Assembly (NCBI RefSeq): GCF_020026305.1
Contig: NZ_CP075691.1
Span: 6,758,001-6,822,000, forward strand
Direction: 5' to 3'
Source: Streptomyces sp. 135
Lineage (GTDB): Bacteria; Actinomycetota; Actinomycetes; Streptomycetales; Streptomycetaceae
Length of the DNA: 64,000 bases
In this document: positions 55,323 to 64,000 of the stretch, piece by piece
Position numbering within the stretch: the first letter of the stretch is position 1
Layout of the letters: each line of letters starts with the position of its first letter
Notes under the pieces: generated by a model
Told to the model about the DNA's origin: nothing
What the model saw: only the letters and a program-made list of their open reading frames with translations
The model's database searches: none
Made by a program: the position numbers and the translations under genes

Positions 55323-56012
55323 ATGGAACAGACCACGTTGCGTCCCAAGCCGATGCCAGGCCGGAACACCGGCCGTGGCGGTGACAGCCCCGGCCAGAGC
55401 CCGTGCCGGGACCCGGAGGACCACCCCGGCAGGAACGGCCGACCGTACACCGCGAGACGCCGCGGCAGGCGGCTGGCGGCCGTGCTGTCCGGCGTCCTGC
55501 TGGCGGTGCTCCTGCTGCTCTCCGGGGTCGGCATCGGCACCGTGGGCGCCACGGTCATAGGGATGAGCGCGCTCGCGGAGATGGGGCAGGGAGCGTCCGC
55601 GCCGCGGCCGCCCGCGGGTGACGGCAACCCGGTACGGCAGCCCGAGGCTCCGAAGCCCGGCGCTCCGAAGCCCGGCGTCGTGGACCCCGCGGCTCCGCAG
55701 CCCGCGCAGCCGAAGTCCGGCCCCGCGAAGCCCACCGGGGCCGCCACCCTCGGCATCGAGGCCGTTGACGCGCCCGGCGACCCGGGCGCGGGCGCCCTGA
55801 TCGTCGGCGTGCACACGCCCGGCCCCGGCCATACGGCGGGCCTGGTGCGCGGCGACACCCTGCTGACGTTCGGCGGGACCCGTGTCACATCGGCGGCCGC
55901 CCTGGCGTCGGCGGTCGCCGCGGCCCGCCCCGGCAGGCAGGTCACCGTGACGGTCCGCCACAAGGACGGCAGCCGCCAGTCCCTCTCCGCCAGGCCGGGC
56001 ATCGTGACCTGA
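55323..56012 (+). CDS. Single-pass PDZ domain protein
   Basis: 229 residues. A cytoplasmic basic N-terminus of ~50 residues (YTARRRGRR) precedes one membrane helix (LAAVLSGVLLAVLLLLSGVGI), then an extracellular Pro/Lys-rich linker containing repeats of APKPG (PEAPKPGAPKPGVVDP), and a PDZ domain at the end (LIVGVHTPGPGHTAGLVRGD, VTVTVRHKDG). No protease domain, so it is not a DegP-type enzyme; it could bind C-termini of exported proteins. ATG 55323 follows GGAGG. Function unknown. Confidence 0.75.
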   Translation: MEQTTLRPKPMPGRNTGRGGDSPGQSPCRDPEDHPGRNGRPYTARRRGRRLAAVLSGVLLAVLLLLSGVGIGTVGATVIGMSALAEMGQGASAPRPPAGDGNPVRQPEAPKPGAPKPGVVDPAAPQPAQPKSGPAKPTGAATLGIEAVDAPGDPGAGALIVGVHTPGPGHTAGLVRGDTLLTFGGTRVTSAAALASAVAAARPGRQVTVTVRHKDGSRQSLSARPGIVT

Positions 56013-56110
56013 GCCCGCCACCCTGCGCCCCCCAAACCCTCCCCGGCCCCCCACTCGCAGCCCCCACCCCCCACAGGGAAAATGCTCGCGTAGCCAACAG
56101 GGAGGTCCTC

Positions 56111-57235
56111 ATGAGCACCGTGCCCGCGCCCTTCACCGCCGACGACTACCGGGCCCGTATGGAGCGTGCCGCCGCCACGGCCGCCGGTGCGGGGCTCGCG
56201 GGGGTCATCGTCGCCCCGGGGCCCGACCTCGTCTGGCTCACCGGCTACCGGCCGACGGCGGTCACCGAGCGGCTGACCGTCCTCGTGCTCGCCGCCGGAC
56301 AGGACCCCGTGCTCGTCGTGCCCACCCTGGAGGCCCCGGACGCGGAGCGCGCCGCGGGCGCCCCCGCGCTGACGCTGCGCGACTGGACCGACGGCAAGGA
56401 CCCGTACGCCGTCACCGCCCCGCTCCTGGACGCGTCCGGCCGCTTCGCGGTGAGCGACAACGCCTGGGCGATGCACCTCCTCGGCTTCCAGAAGGCGCTG
56501 CCCGGTACCTCCTACGTCTCCCTCACCGAGGCACTGCCCATGCTCCGAGCCGTCAAGGACGCAGCGGAGCTGGAACGCCTCGCGGCGGCGGGCGCGGCGG
56601 CCGACGCGGCGTACGAGGAGATCCAGAAGGTGGCGTTCGCGGGCCGCAAGGAGACGGACGTCGCCGCCGATCTGGCGGCTCTGCTGCGCCGCTTCGGGCA
56701 CTCCCAGGTCGACTTCACCGTCGTCGGCTCCGGACCCAACGGCGCCAACCCCCACCACGAGGCGGGCGAGCGCGTCATCGAGCACGGCGACATGGTCGTC
56801 CTCGACTTCGGCGGCCTGCTGCACGGCTACGGCTCCGACACCTCCCGTACGGTCCACGTCGGCGAGCCCACCGACGAGGAACGACGGGTGCACGACGTCG
56901 TGCGCGAGGCCCAGGCCGCGGGCTGCGCCGCGGTGCGGCCCGGCGCGGCCTGCCAGGACGTGGACCGCGCCGCCCGCGCCGTGATCACCGACGCGGGCTA
57001 CGGCGCGCACTTCATCCACCGCACCGGCCACGGCATCGGCGTCACCACCCACGAACCGCCCTACATGATCGAGGGCGAGGAGCAGCCGCTCGTGCCGGGC
57101 ATGTGCTTCTCCGTGGAGCCCGGCATCTACCTGCCCGGCCGCTTCGGCGTGCGCATCGAGGACATCGTGACCGTCACCGACGACGGCGGACGGCGCCTCA
57201 ACGCCACCGCCCGTGAGATGGCGATCGTCGACTGA
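56111..57235 (+). CDS. M24 Xaa-Pro aminopeptidase-like protein
   Basis: 374-residue M24 metallopeptidase with pita-bread fold. The N-terminal creatinase-like domain (VIVAPGPDLVWLTGYRP) precedes the catalytic domain with all five dimetal ligands: VVLDFGG, GSDTSRT, IHRTGHGIG, FSVEPGIY and RIEDIV. Cytoplasmic. It removes N-terminal residues before proline, or acts on proline dipeptides (PepQ/PepP). ATG 56111 follows GGAGG. Convergent with the aldo/keto reductase, 11 bases apart. Confidence 0.92.
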   Translation: MSTVPAPFTADDYRARMERAAATAAGAGLAGVIVAPGPDLVWLTGYRPTAVTERLTVLVLAAGQDPVLVVPTLEAPDAERAAGAPALTLRDWTDGKDPYAVTAPLLDASGRFAVSDNAWAMHLLGFQKALPGTSYVSLTEALPMLRAVKDAAELERLAAAGAAADAAYEEIQKVAFAGRKETDVAADLAALLRRFGHSQVDFTVVGSGPNGANPHHEAGERVIEHGDMVVLDFGGLLHGYGSDTSRTVHVGEPTDEERRVHDVVREAQAAGCAAVRPGAACQDVDRAARAVITDAGYGAHFIHRTGHGIGVTTHEPPYMIEGEEQPLVPGMCFSVEPGIYLPGRFGVRIEDIVTVTDDGGRRLNATAREMAIVD

Positions 57236-57246
57236 GGCGGGCCCCG

Positions 57247-58260
57247 CTACGCGAAGTCCGTGCGGGGCCCGCTGCGCGGCTCACGGCCCGGGTAGTACGC
57301 GAGGACGTCGTACGGATACGGCAGCGGCCGCGCACTCGCCGACGTCAGCCGCTCCTGCTGCTCGGGCGTCAACTCCCAGTCCACGCAGCCGAGATTGTCG
57401 GCCAGCTGCTCCACGGACCGCGCCCCCACGATCGGCGCGGTCACCCCCGGCCGCTGGAGCAGCCACCGCAGCGCCACCTGCGACGGCGGCCGGCTCGCCT
57501 CCTCGGCGACCGCGAGGAGCGCGTCGATGACCCGCCAGGTCTCCTCGGTGTCCCGCTCCCGCCAGGCGCCCGAACCCCGCGCCCCCTGCGGCGGCGCCGC
57601 CATGCCGCGCCGGAACTTGCCCGTCAGCCAGCCGCCCTGCAACGGGCTGTACGGGATGACGCCGACGCCCTCCGCCGCGCTGAGCGGCAGCAGCTCCCAC
57701 TCGCTCTCGCGCGCCAGGAGGTTGTACAGCGGTTGCAGACAGCAGTACGGCTCCCAGTCGCGCGCCCGCGCCACGTCCAGGGCCTTCTGGAGCTGGGCGG
57801 GGGAGTGGTTGCTCGCCCCCAGATAGCGCACCTTGCCCGCCTTCACGAGGGTGTCCAGGGTGGACAGCGTCTCCTCGACCGGCGTCGTCGCGTCCCATAC
57901 GTGGGTCTGGTAGAGGTCGATGTACTCGGTGCCCAGGCGGCGCAGGCTCGCGTCCACCGCCGACAGGATGTGCTTGCGGCTCAGCCCGCCCGCGTTCGGT
58001 GCCTCGCCCATCGTGCTGAACACCTTCGTGGCGATGACGAGTCCGTCCCTGCGGCGGCCCTTGAGCCAGCGGCCGAGGATCTCCTCCGACACCCCGCGTC
58101 CGTACATGTCGGCGGTGTCGATGAACGTGCCGCCCGCCTCCGTGAACGCGTCCAGCATGCGGTGCGACGTCGCCTCGTCCGCGCCGCTGCCGAACATCAT
58201 CGCCCCGAAGCACAGCTCGCTGACGCGCAGCCCGGTCCGGCCGAGAAATCGCTGCTTCAT
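57247..58260 (-). CDS. Aldo/keto reductase
   Basis: 337-residue NADPH-dependent AKR. The tetrad is present: Asp in FIDTADMYG, Tyr in the same block, Lys in LVIATKVF and His in LYQTHVWD; cofactor-binding GARSVEQLADNL is near the end. The GRTGLRVSELCFGAM start is typical of AKR11/12-like enzymes. ATG 58260 follows GGGGAGGG. It lies 84 bases downstream of treZ on the same strand and could be read through, but no functional link is evident. Substrate unknown. Confidence 0.92.
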   Translation of the reverse strand: MKQRFLGRTGLRVSELCFGAMMFGSGADEATSHRMLDAFTEAGGTFIDTADMYGRGVSEEILGRWLKGRRRDGLVIATKVFSTMGEAPNAGGLSRKHILSAVDASLRRLGTEYIDLYQTHVWDATTPVEETLSTLDTLVKAGKVRYLGASNHSPAQLQKALDVARARDWEPYCCLQPLYNLLARESEWELLPLSAAEGVGVIPYSPLQGGWLTGKFRRGMAAPPQGARGSGAWRERDTEETWRVIDALLAVAEEASRPPSQVALRWLLQRPGVTAPIVGARSVEQLADNLGCVDWELTPEQQERLTSASARPLPYPYDVLAYYPGREPRSGPRTDFA

Positions 58261-58344
58261 GGTCCGTGTCCCTCCCCTTGGCGGATCCCTTGAGGCGACC
58301 CTTGACGGATGCCTGAGATGCCCTCTCGACGGGTCCGCCGCGCC

Positions 58345-60045
58345 CTACGCGGCGCGCGCACGACGGCATCCGCGTCCGGCGGCGGCGAGGATACGCGCGT
58401 GGTTGTGGCCCAGCGGGACGGCCGCGGGCCCCTTGCCGAGGTTCACGGCGATCTTCAGGTCCCCGCGCCGGAACGCGAACCAGCGCGCCTGCTCGTCGTA
58501 CGCGACCCGCACCGCCGCCAGGTCGGGATCCATCAGGTCGGCGCGGGCGCGGCGCAGGGAGATCAGCTCGCGGTGCCAGGCGAGCAGGCGCGCGTGGTGG
58601 CCCGACGCCGGCTGTGACCAGTCCAGGCAGGACCGCTCGCGGGTGGCCGGGTCCTGCGGGTCCGGAATGTCCTCCTCCGCCCAGCCGTGCTCCGCGAACT
58701 CCCGCCGCCTGCCCCGCCGCACGGCCTCGGCGAGCTCGGGATCGGTGTGGTCCGTGAAGAACTGCCAGGGCGTCGTGGCCCCCCACTCCTCGCCCATGAA
58801 CAGCATCGGCGTGAAGGGGCCCATGAGCGTGAGCGTGGCCGCGCAGGCGAGCAGCCCGGGGGTGAGGGCCGCGGAGAGCCGGTCGCCCTGCGCGCGGTTG
58901 CCGATCTGGTCGTGGGTCTGGGCATAGCCGAGGAAGCGGTGGGCGGGCGTTCGCGCGCGGTCCACCGGGCGGCCGTGGCAGCGGCCGCGGAACGACGAGT
59001 ACGTCCCGTCGTGGAAGAAGCCGCGCGTCATCGTCTTGCCGAGCGCGGCCAGCGGAGCCCGCGCGAAATCCGCGTAGTAGCCCTGCGACTCGCCGGTGAG
59101 CGCGGTGTGCAGCGCGTGGTGGAAGTCGTCGTTCCACTGCGCGTGCAGACCGATGCCGCCCTTCGCGCGCGGGGTGACGATCCGGGGGTCGCCCAGGTCG
59201 GACTCGCCGATCAGGAACAGCGGCCTGCCCAGCTGTTCCGCCAACGAGTCGACGGACGCGGCCAGTTCCTCGAGGAAGTGGAGCGCCCGCGTGTCCTTCA
59301 GCGCGTGCACCGCGTCGAGCCGCAGCCCGTCCAGGCGGTAGTCGCGCAGCCAGGCCAGCGCGCTGCCGATCAGGTACGCGCGCACCTCGTCCGAACCCGG
59401 CGCGTCCAGGTTCACGGCCGCGCCCCACGGCGTCTGGTGCCTCTCCGTGAAGTACGGGCCGAACGCGGGGAGGTAGTTGCCCGAGGGGCCCAGGTGGTTG
59501 TGGACGACGTCGAGGACCACGCCGAGACCGTGGCCGTGCGCCGTGTCGACGAATCTCTTCAGCGCCTCGGGCCCGCCGTACGGCTCGTGGACCGCCCACA
59601 GCGACACCCCCTCGTACCCCCAGCCGTGCCGCCCCGGGAAGGGGCACAGCGGCATCAGCTCCACATGCGTGACGCCGAGCTCCGCGAGATGCCCGAGCCG
59701 GGCCGCCGCCGCGTCGAGCGTGCCCTCGCGGGTGTACGTCCCCACATGCAGTTCGTACAGCACCGCCTCCCGCACACCGCGTCCGGCCCACGGCTCCCGC
59801 CACACGTACCGCTCGTGGTCGACGACCGCGCTGAGCCCGTCGGGGCCGTCCGGCTGGCGGCGCGCACGCGGATCGGGCAGGAGAGGGCCGCCGTCCAGCG
59901 AGAACCCGTACCGCGTGCCGTCCTGCGCCGCCGCGTCCCCGGTCCACCAGCCCGCGCGCCCACCGTCGCGCTCCAGTGCCCGCGCGGTGCCCGCGCACTC
60001 CAGCGTGACCTGCTCGGCCTCCGGCGCCCACACTTCGAACCTCAC
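58345..60045 (-). CDS. treZ: Malto-oligosyltrehalose trehalohydrolase
   Basis: 566-residue GH13 enzyme releasing trehalose from maltooligosyl trehalose made by TreY. Seen: an N-terminal CBM48-like domain (VRFEVWAPEAEQVTLEC), HGWGYEGVSLWAV, VVLDVVHNHLGPSG, nucleophile region LDGLRLDAVHAL, acid/base FLIGESDL, and QTHDQIGNRAQGDRL. GTG 60045 is chosen because GAGGGGG precedes it; the frame is open further but without homology. treY lies 2 kb upstream on the same strand, separated by an M14 peptidase gene and the oppositely oriented FHA gene. Confidence 0.93.
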   Translation of the reverse strand: MRFEVWAPEAEQVTLECAGTARALERDGGRAGWWTGDAAAQDGTRYGFSLDGGPLLPDPRARRQPDGPDGLSAVVDHERYVWREPWAGRGVREAVLYELHVGTYTREGTLDAAAARLGHLAELGVTHVELMPLCPFPGRHGWGYEGVSLWAVHEPYGGPEALKRFVDTAHGHGLGVVLDVVHNHLGPSGNYLPAFGPYFTERHQTPWGAAVNLDAPGSDEVRAYLIGSALAWLRDYRLDGLRLDAVHALKDTRALHFLEELAASVDSLAEQLGRPLFLIGESDLGDPRIVTPRAKGGIGLHAQWNDDFHHALHTALTGESQGYYADFARAPLAALGKTMTRGFFHDGTYSSFRGRCHGRPVDRARTPAHRFLGYAQTHDQIGNRAQGDRLSAALTPGLLACAATLTLMGPFTPMLFMGEEWGATTPWQFFTDHTDPELAEAVRRGRRREFAEHGWAEEDIPDPQDPATRERSCLDWSQPASGHHARLLAWHRELISLRRARADLMDPDLAAVRVAYDEQARWFAFRRGDLKIAVNLGKGPAAVPLGHNHARILAAAGRGCRRARAA

Positions 60046-60197
60046 CGACGTGCCCCCTCGTCCGCTGTCCGCCTGTCTCGTCGCACCTGCGTCCCATGGT
60101 GCGTCAGATGTGTTCGGTCCGTGGGCGGAAGTGATCGATCGGCCCCCGCCCCCGCCCATTCTGGACACCCGGGCCGAGGTTGCCCGACAATCCATGC

Positions 60198-60749
60198 GTG
60201 ACATCCTCTTTCGAGTTCTCCACGTACCCCGCGCGGGTGACGGACACCGAGCGCGACCGGGCGCTGGACGCACTCAAGGAGGGCGCGGCCGTCGGGCGGC
60301 TCTCGCACGACACCTTCCTGCGGCGCATGGAACTCGTACTCGCCGCGCGCAGGCCCGACGAGCTGTCCGCCCTCACCGCCGACCTGCGGACCGAGGGACG
60401 CTGGTCACGCATGGTGCTCGGCGGTGTGGGAGCGGTCTCCGGGTTCACGATGAAGCTGCGCAGGGCCTGGCAGGCCGAACGGCTGCCGAAGCTGCTGCTG
60501 CCCTCGCCCGACAGCCCCCACTCGCTGCGGATAGGCCGCGACCCCGCCAACGGCCTGCGGCTCAGCCACGACACGGTCTCCCGCGTACACGCCGAACTGC
60601 GCAGGCAGGGCGGCATGTGGGTGCTGCGCGACCTCGGCTCCACCAACGGCACGACCGTGAACGGCCGCAGGGTGACCGGCGCCGCCCTCGTCCAGGACGG
60701 CGACCTCGTGAGCTTCGGCCGGATGGCCTTCCGACTCGCCGTGAGCTGA
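60198..60749 (+). CDS. DUF1707-FHA domain protein
   Basis: 183 residues. The N-terminal DUF1707 module (ARVTDTERDRALDALKEGAA, RLSHDTFLRRMELVLAARRP) is common in actinobacterial membrane or envelope proteins; a short hydrophobic-basic linker leads to a C-terminal FHA domain with the phosphothreonine-binding set LRIGRDPANGLRL, SHDTVSRVHAEL and LGSTNGTTVNGRRV. It should bind Thr-phosphorylated partners of Ser/Thr kinases. GTG 60198 fits the DUF1707 start; TTG 60180 is an alternative. Divergent from treZ. Confidence 0.85.
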   Translation: MTSSFEFSTYPARVTDTERDRALDALKEGAAVGRLSHDTFLRRMELVLAARRPDELSALTADLRTEGRWSRMVLGGVGAVSGFTMKLRRAWQAERLPKLLLPSPDSPHSLRIGRDPANGLRLSHDTVSRVHAELRRQGGMWVLRDLGSTNGTTVNGRRVTGAALVQDGDLVSFGRMAFRLAVS

Positions 60750-60761
60750 GCCGCCTCGCCG

Positions 60762-62030
60762 TCAGCCGAGCCCCACGCGCGCGTGACACGCGGCGGCGAC
60801 CGTGGTCCGCGACTGGTGCTCCACCTGATGCTCCAACGGCACCCACCGGGCCCTGAACCGCTCCGCGAACGCCTCGCTCCACCGCGTCACGAGCCGGTCG
60901 AGGCGCGGCGCCGCCCGGTCGTCCGCCTCGACCAGGACCCGCAGCAGCATCGCCGCCGCCCGCAACGGCACCCGCCGTCCGAAGGCGTCCACGCTCCCGA
61001 TGTACGCCATGGTCGTGTCCGCGGGCGGCAGCCGCCCCCAGTCGTCGGCGAGGCCCGGCGCCAGCGCCAGCGCCCAGCGGGCCGCCCGCAGCAACGGCCC
61101 GTCGGCACCGGCCAGCCGGGGCAGCGCCTCCCCCAGGATCTCGTCGACGAGCCGCCCGTCCCTGCGCAGCCGCCGCGCGAGCGCCCGCATGGCGGGACCC
61201 GGCGCCGGATGCGCCGCCGGATCGGCGACGAGATCACTCGCCCACATCGGCACCTCGACGATCGCCGTACGCCCGCCGTACCGGTGGGCGTGGTGCCAGG
61301 TGGTGAGCCGGGCGTCCTCCGGCAGGCTCGGATAGGCCGCGCCCACCTCCGGGCCGGGCAGCACGTGGACGCCGGGGCCGGAGACCGGCCACCCCGCCGC
61401 GTCCGACGCGCCCGTTTCCACCGGGATGTGCAACTCCGCCGCCGACTTGGCGAACGGCTCGGCGAGCCCCGGGATGTCCTCGGTCAGCTGCACCCAGCTG
61501 CCGCCCAGGTCCGTCCCGTGCAGAGAGACCTGCAAATACGGCCGAAGCTCGTCGATGACCCCCGTCAACGCGCGTGTCTCGGGAGGCAGCCGGTGCGGCG
61601 GCAGCACCGACGGCGACCACTCGGGCTGCTCCGGACCCGCGGGCCGGAAGAAGTTCCGGTGGTAGTCGAGCAGTGTGCGCGGAGCGGGCGTGCGGTGCAG
61701 ACTCGCCCCGTCCGGATCCGCGCAGAGCAGGAAGTGCCAGGAGGTGTCGGCCCGCAGCCGCGGATCCCGCAGCGTGCGCTCCGCGAGATGCAGGAGGGTC
61801 GAGCCGCCGGTCGGCTCATTGGCGTGCGCCCCCGCGACGACCAGCACCGCGCGCGGGGCCCGCCCCACGGACAGCAGATGCAGGGGCCGCCCGGCGCGCG
61901 AGACGCCGATCTGACGCAAGGCGCCCAGATCGGGACGGAGAGCCGCCAACTGCCGTGCGCGGAGGAGGAGTTCGGGGACGCTGGGATAACGCTGCACCGC
62001 CAGTTGACTCACCCCCGTCTGGTACGCCAC
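60762..62030 (-). CDS. M14 zinc carboxypeptidase family protein
   Basis: ~422-residue M14-family peptidase. Zinc ligands: HANEPTGG (HxxE) and His in QVSLHGTDLGG; the catalytic Glu is in TAIVEVPMW. The C-terminal 150 residues are helical and outside the catalytic core. No signal peptide, so probably cytoplasmic, perhaps acting on peptidoglycan or peptide amides. The start is uncertain: a consensus -35 TTGACA on this strand (62072-62067) with a TAC-type -10 would place transcription near 62040, favouring GTG 62030 or 62012 over ATG 62111. It lies between treY and treZ. Confidence 0.8.
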   Translation of the reverse strand: MAYQTGVSQLAVQRYPSVPELLLRARQLAALRPDLGALRQIGVSRAGRPLHLLSVGRAPRAVLVVAGAHANEPTGGSTLLHLAERTLRDPRLRADTSWHFLLCADPDGASLHRTPAPRTLLDYHRNFFRPAGPEQPEWSPSVLPPHRLPPETRALTGVIDELRPYLQVSLHGTDLGGSWVQLTEDIPGLAEPFAKSAAELHIPVETGASDAAGWPVSGPGVHVLPGPEVGAAYPSLPEDARLTTWHHAHRYGGRTAIVEVPMWASDLVADPAAHPAPGPAMRALARRLRRDGRLVDEILGEALPRLAGADGPLLRAARWALALAPGLADDWGRLPPADTTMAYIGSVDAFGRRVPLRAAAMLLRVLVEADDRAAPRLDRLVTRWSEAFAERFRARWVPLEHQVEHQSRTTVAAACHARVGLG

Positions 62031-62169
62031 TGACGCAATCCGCAGTACGCCACGCCCTCGGACATGTGTCAAGGACGCGTGCGACAGGGCCCACCACACG
62101 CCCCGCCGCACACCACACGCCCTCTCGTCCGCCCCCGGCGCACCACCGCCCCTCGTCCGCCCCCGCCTC

Positions 62170-64000
62170 TCAGACCACCCCCTCGGAAGCCGCCGACGCG
62201 CGCCCCCCGCCCCCTTCCCGGACCCGCTCCAGCACCGCCACCGGCCACTCGGCGAGCAGCTCCGCCACCCGCACCCGCCCCTCGAACTCCCGGCCGGGAA
62301 CGAGCAGATCGGCCCACCGCCCCGCCGGAAGCGGCAGCTCCGTCTCCCGCCAGCCCCCCTCCTCCGCGAGACGCGACGACAACCGCGTCACCGCCACCAC
62401 GACCTCCCCGCCCCGCGCGAACGCCACACAGTGCGCGGCACCCGGCCCCCCGGCCACCAGCGGCTCGTACGCCCCCGCGTCCCCGAACAGCTCCGGGCGC
62501 CGCCTCCGCAACCGCAGCGCCACCGCCGTGAGCGCCAGCTTCTCCTCCGACAGATCGCAGGGCTCCCGCCGCGCGTCGAGCCGCTCAAGGACTTGCGGCT
62601 GGAAGCGCGCGGGACGCCGGTTGTCCGGATCGACCAGCGCGCGGTACTCGCCCTCCGTCCCCTGATAGAGGTCGGGCACCCCCGGCATGGTCAGATGCAC
62701 GAGCGCGGCCCCCAGGGCGTTGGCCCGCACATGGGGCGCCACCTCCCGCGCGAACGACGCCACCTCGTACAGCGGCGGCCCGCACGGGCCCGCCTCCACG
62801 AAGGCGCCCACCGCCGCCTCGTACGCCTCGTTCGGCTCGGTCCAGCTGGTGTGCAGACCAGCCTCCCGCACATGCTTCACCAGCGCGTCCTGCAACCGCG
62901 TGTCATAGGGGAAGCCGAAACCGACCGCCGTCTGCCACGCCGCCCACGCCACCTGCTGGTCCGGCGCGCACGCCCCGCCCGCGCGCGCCGTCTGCTCGGT
63001 CAGCTCCACCAAGAGGTCCGCCCAGCGCCCCGGACACTGCGTCAGGACGGAGATGCCCGCCCGCACATCGGCACTGCGCTTGGTGTCATGCGTCGTCAGG
63101 ACCGTGCCCGTATAAGGCCAGTCACGCTGCACCCGCGCACAGTACGCGTGGAACTCCTCCACCGAGACCGCCGGACGCTCGGGCGCGCCCCCCACCTCCG
63201 CGGCCGACAGGACCGGAGCGTGCCGGTAGAACGCGGTGTCCTCGACGGCCTTGGCCCGCAACGCCGACGCCACCTGCGCGAACCGCGCCCGAAACCCCGC
63301 GACGGCGCCCTCCAGGTCGCCCTCCGCCATGCCGACCCGGCCCAGCGCCAGATCCCGGACCACACCGACCGTCCCGGCCTCCTCGGGCACACGGAAAGCA
63401 GCCCGCGCCTCCTCCGCGGCCCGCACCGTCAGGACCGTCTCCGGAGCGGCGCCCCCGGACACGTACGGCCGGTACACCTCAAGCCGCACCAGCAGCTCCC
63501 GCAACGCCGTGCGCACCGCCCACGGCGCGTGGTCGCGCAGCGCGGGGTCCGCCGCGCAGATCGCCGTCGCCTCGCGCGTCAGCCGGTCGACCTCGGCCGC
63601 CAGTTCCCGCGTGACCACCTTGTACGCGGCGCGGCGCACCGTCGCGTCCCAGTCACCGCCCCGGTCCGCCGGCGGTGCGGCGAAGCGGCGGTACTGGCCG
63701 AGCAGCTCACCGGCGCCCGCCGGATCGACGAAGACGCCGTCGATGTGACGCAGCGCGTCATAACCGGTGGTTCCGGCCACCGGCCAGGCGGCGGGCAGCT
63801 GCTCCCCGTCGGCGAGGATCTTCTCCACGACCGTCCAGCGCCCACCCGTCGCCTCGTGCAGCTTCCGCAGATACGCCCCCGGATCCGCGAGCCCGTCCGG
63901 GTGATCGATCCGCAGCCCCTCGACGACCCCCTCGCGCAACAGCTGAAGGATCTTCCCGTGTGTCGCGTCGAAGACCTCCGGGTCCTCGACCCGCACCCCG
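62170..64000 (-). CDS. treY: Maltooligosyl trehalose synthase, C-terminal part (5' end outside window)
   Basis: 610 residues of a GH13 TreY, which isomerises the reducing-end bond of maltodextrins to an alpha,alpha-1,1 linkage. Seen: nucleophile block LRIDHPDGLADPGAYLRKLH, acid/base TVVEKILADGEQL, VLTTHDTKRSADVRAGI and HLTMPGVPDLYQGTE, the expected order for TreY. The N-terminal ~170 residues lie beyond the window. TreZ, encoded at 58345, completes the OtsAB-independent trehalose route from glycogen. Confidence 0.95.
   Translation of the reverse strand, partial: GVRVEDPEVFDATHGKILQLLREGVVEGLRIDHPDGLADPGAYLRKLHEATGGRWTVVEKILADGEQLPAAWPVAGTTGYDALRHIDGVFVDPAGAGELLGQYRRFAAPPADRGGDWDATVRRAAYKVVTRELAAEVDRLTREATAICAADPALRDHAPWAVRTALRELLVRLEVYRPYVSGGAAPETVLTVRAAEEARAAFRVPEEAGTVGVVRDLALGRVGMAEGDLEGAVAGFRARFAQVASALRAKAVEDTAFYRHAPVLSAAEVGGAPERPAVSVEEFHAYCARVQRDWPYTGTVLTTHDTKRSADVRAGISVLTQCPGRWADLLVELTEQTARAGGACAPDQQVAWAAWQTAVGFGFPYDTRLQDALVKHVREAGLHTSWTEPNEAYEAAVGAFVEAGPCGPPLYEVASFAREVAPHVRANALGAALVHLTMPGVPDLYQGTEGEYRALVDPDNRRPARFQPQVLERLDARREPCDLSEEKLALTAVALRLRRRRPELFGDAGAYEPLVAGGPGAAHCVAFARGGEVVVAVTRLSSRLAEEGGWRETELPLPAGRWADLLVPGREFEGRVRVAELLAEWPVAVLERVREGGGGRASAASEGVV

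Overview
The window is chromosomal DNA of a high-GC actinomycete, almost certainly a Streptomyces. The evidence is third-codon G/C bias throughout, frequent GTG/TTG starts, a germacradienol/geosmin synthase gene, SARP/AfsR-type regulators, a rare TTA codon in a regulator, and the treY/treZ trehalose genes. Both ends cut genes: a sphingomyelinase C at the left and treY at the right.

Layout. 1-7 kb is conserved housekeeping: the end of a secreted sphingomyelinase, a Tat-exported DUF839 (PhoX-like) protein, ZapE/AFG1 ATPase divergent from a RibD-C reductase, a small USP-like protein, murC and msrB. 7-16 kb holds two multidomain regulators in divergent orientation (a SARP-NB-ARC-TPR protein and an NB-ARC-TPR protein with a RHIM/BASS-like amyloid motif), a GT-B-like protein with a coupled small ORF, and a secreted M28 aminopeptidase. 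16-22 kb is a ribose operon, rbsR-rbsA-rbsCB(fused)-rbsK-rbsD, with two tandem LacI-type operators. 22-26 kb carries a DUF1266 protein, a cytochrome P450 and an alpha/beta hydrolase.

26-49 kb is the most unusual part. On the + strand are a GAP1-like protein and a TerY-P triad (vWA, PP2C phosphatase, Ser/Thr kinase with zinc ribbon and FHA-like tail). Facing it on the - strand is a tightly coupled ten-gene operon: a small unknown protein, a TPR protein, a ~1,940-residue CHAT-protease/TPR protein, a 120-residue protein whose domain recurs inside the CHAT-TPR protein, a GrpE-like protein, an Hsp70 with an inserted zinc ribbon, an Hsp70-like/TPR protein with a degenerate phosphate-2 loop, a two-helix coiled-coil membrane protein, a one-helix membrane protein with an intramembrane Asp, and a fibronectin-III-like protein. 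I infer one phospho-signalled, chaperone-centred stress or conflict system with a caspase-like protease effector. The complete combination is not one I can match to a named system.

49-64 kb returns to ordinary Streptomyces genes: geosmin synthase, a phenoxazinone-synthase-like multicopper oxidase, a CTP-synthase-C-terminus-like protein lacking the catalytic His, a LysR regulator, a PDZ membrane protein, an M24 peptidase, an aldo/keto reductase, treZ, a DUF1707-FHA protein, an M14 carboxypeptidase and treY.

Quality warning. Six genes (near 11.52, 31.7/33.2, 36.0-36.25, 44.2-44.4, 47.9/48.4 and 54.66-54.75 kb) are broken by about 17 frameshifts. All of them are explained by one missing base, mostly in G/C runs. 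I read these as sequencing or assembly deletions and describe the genes as restored.
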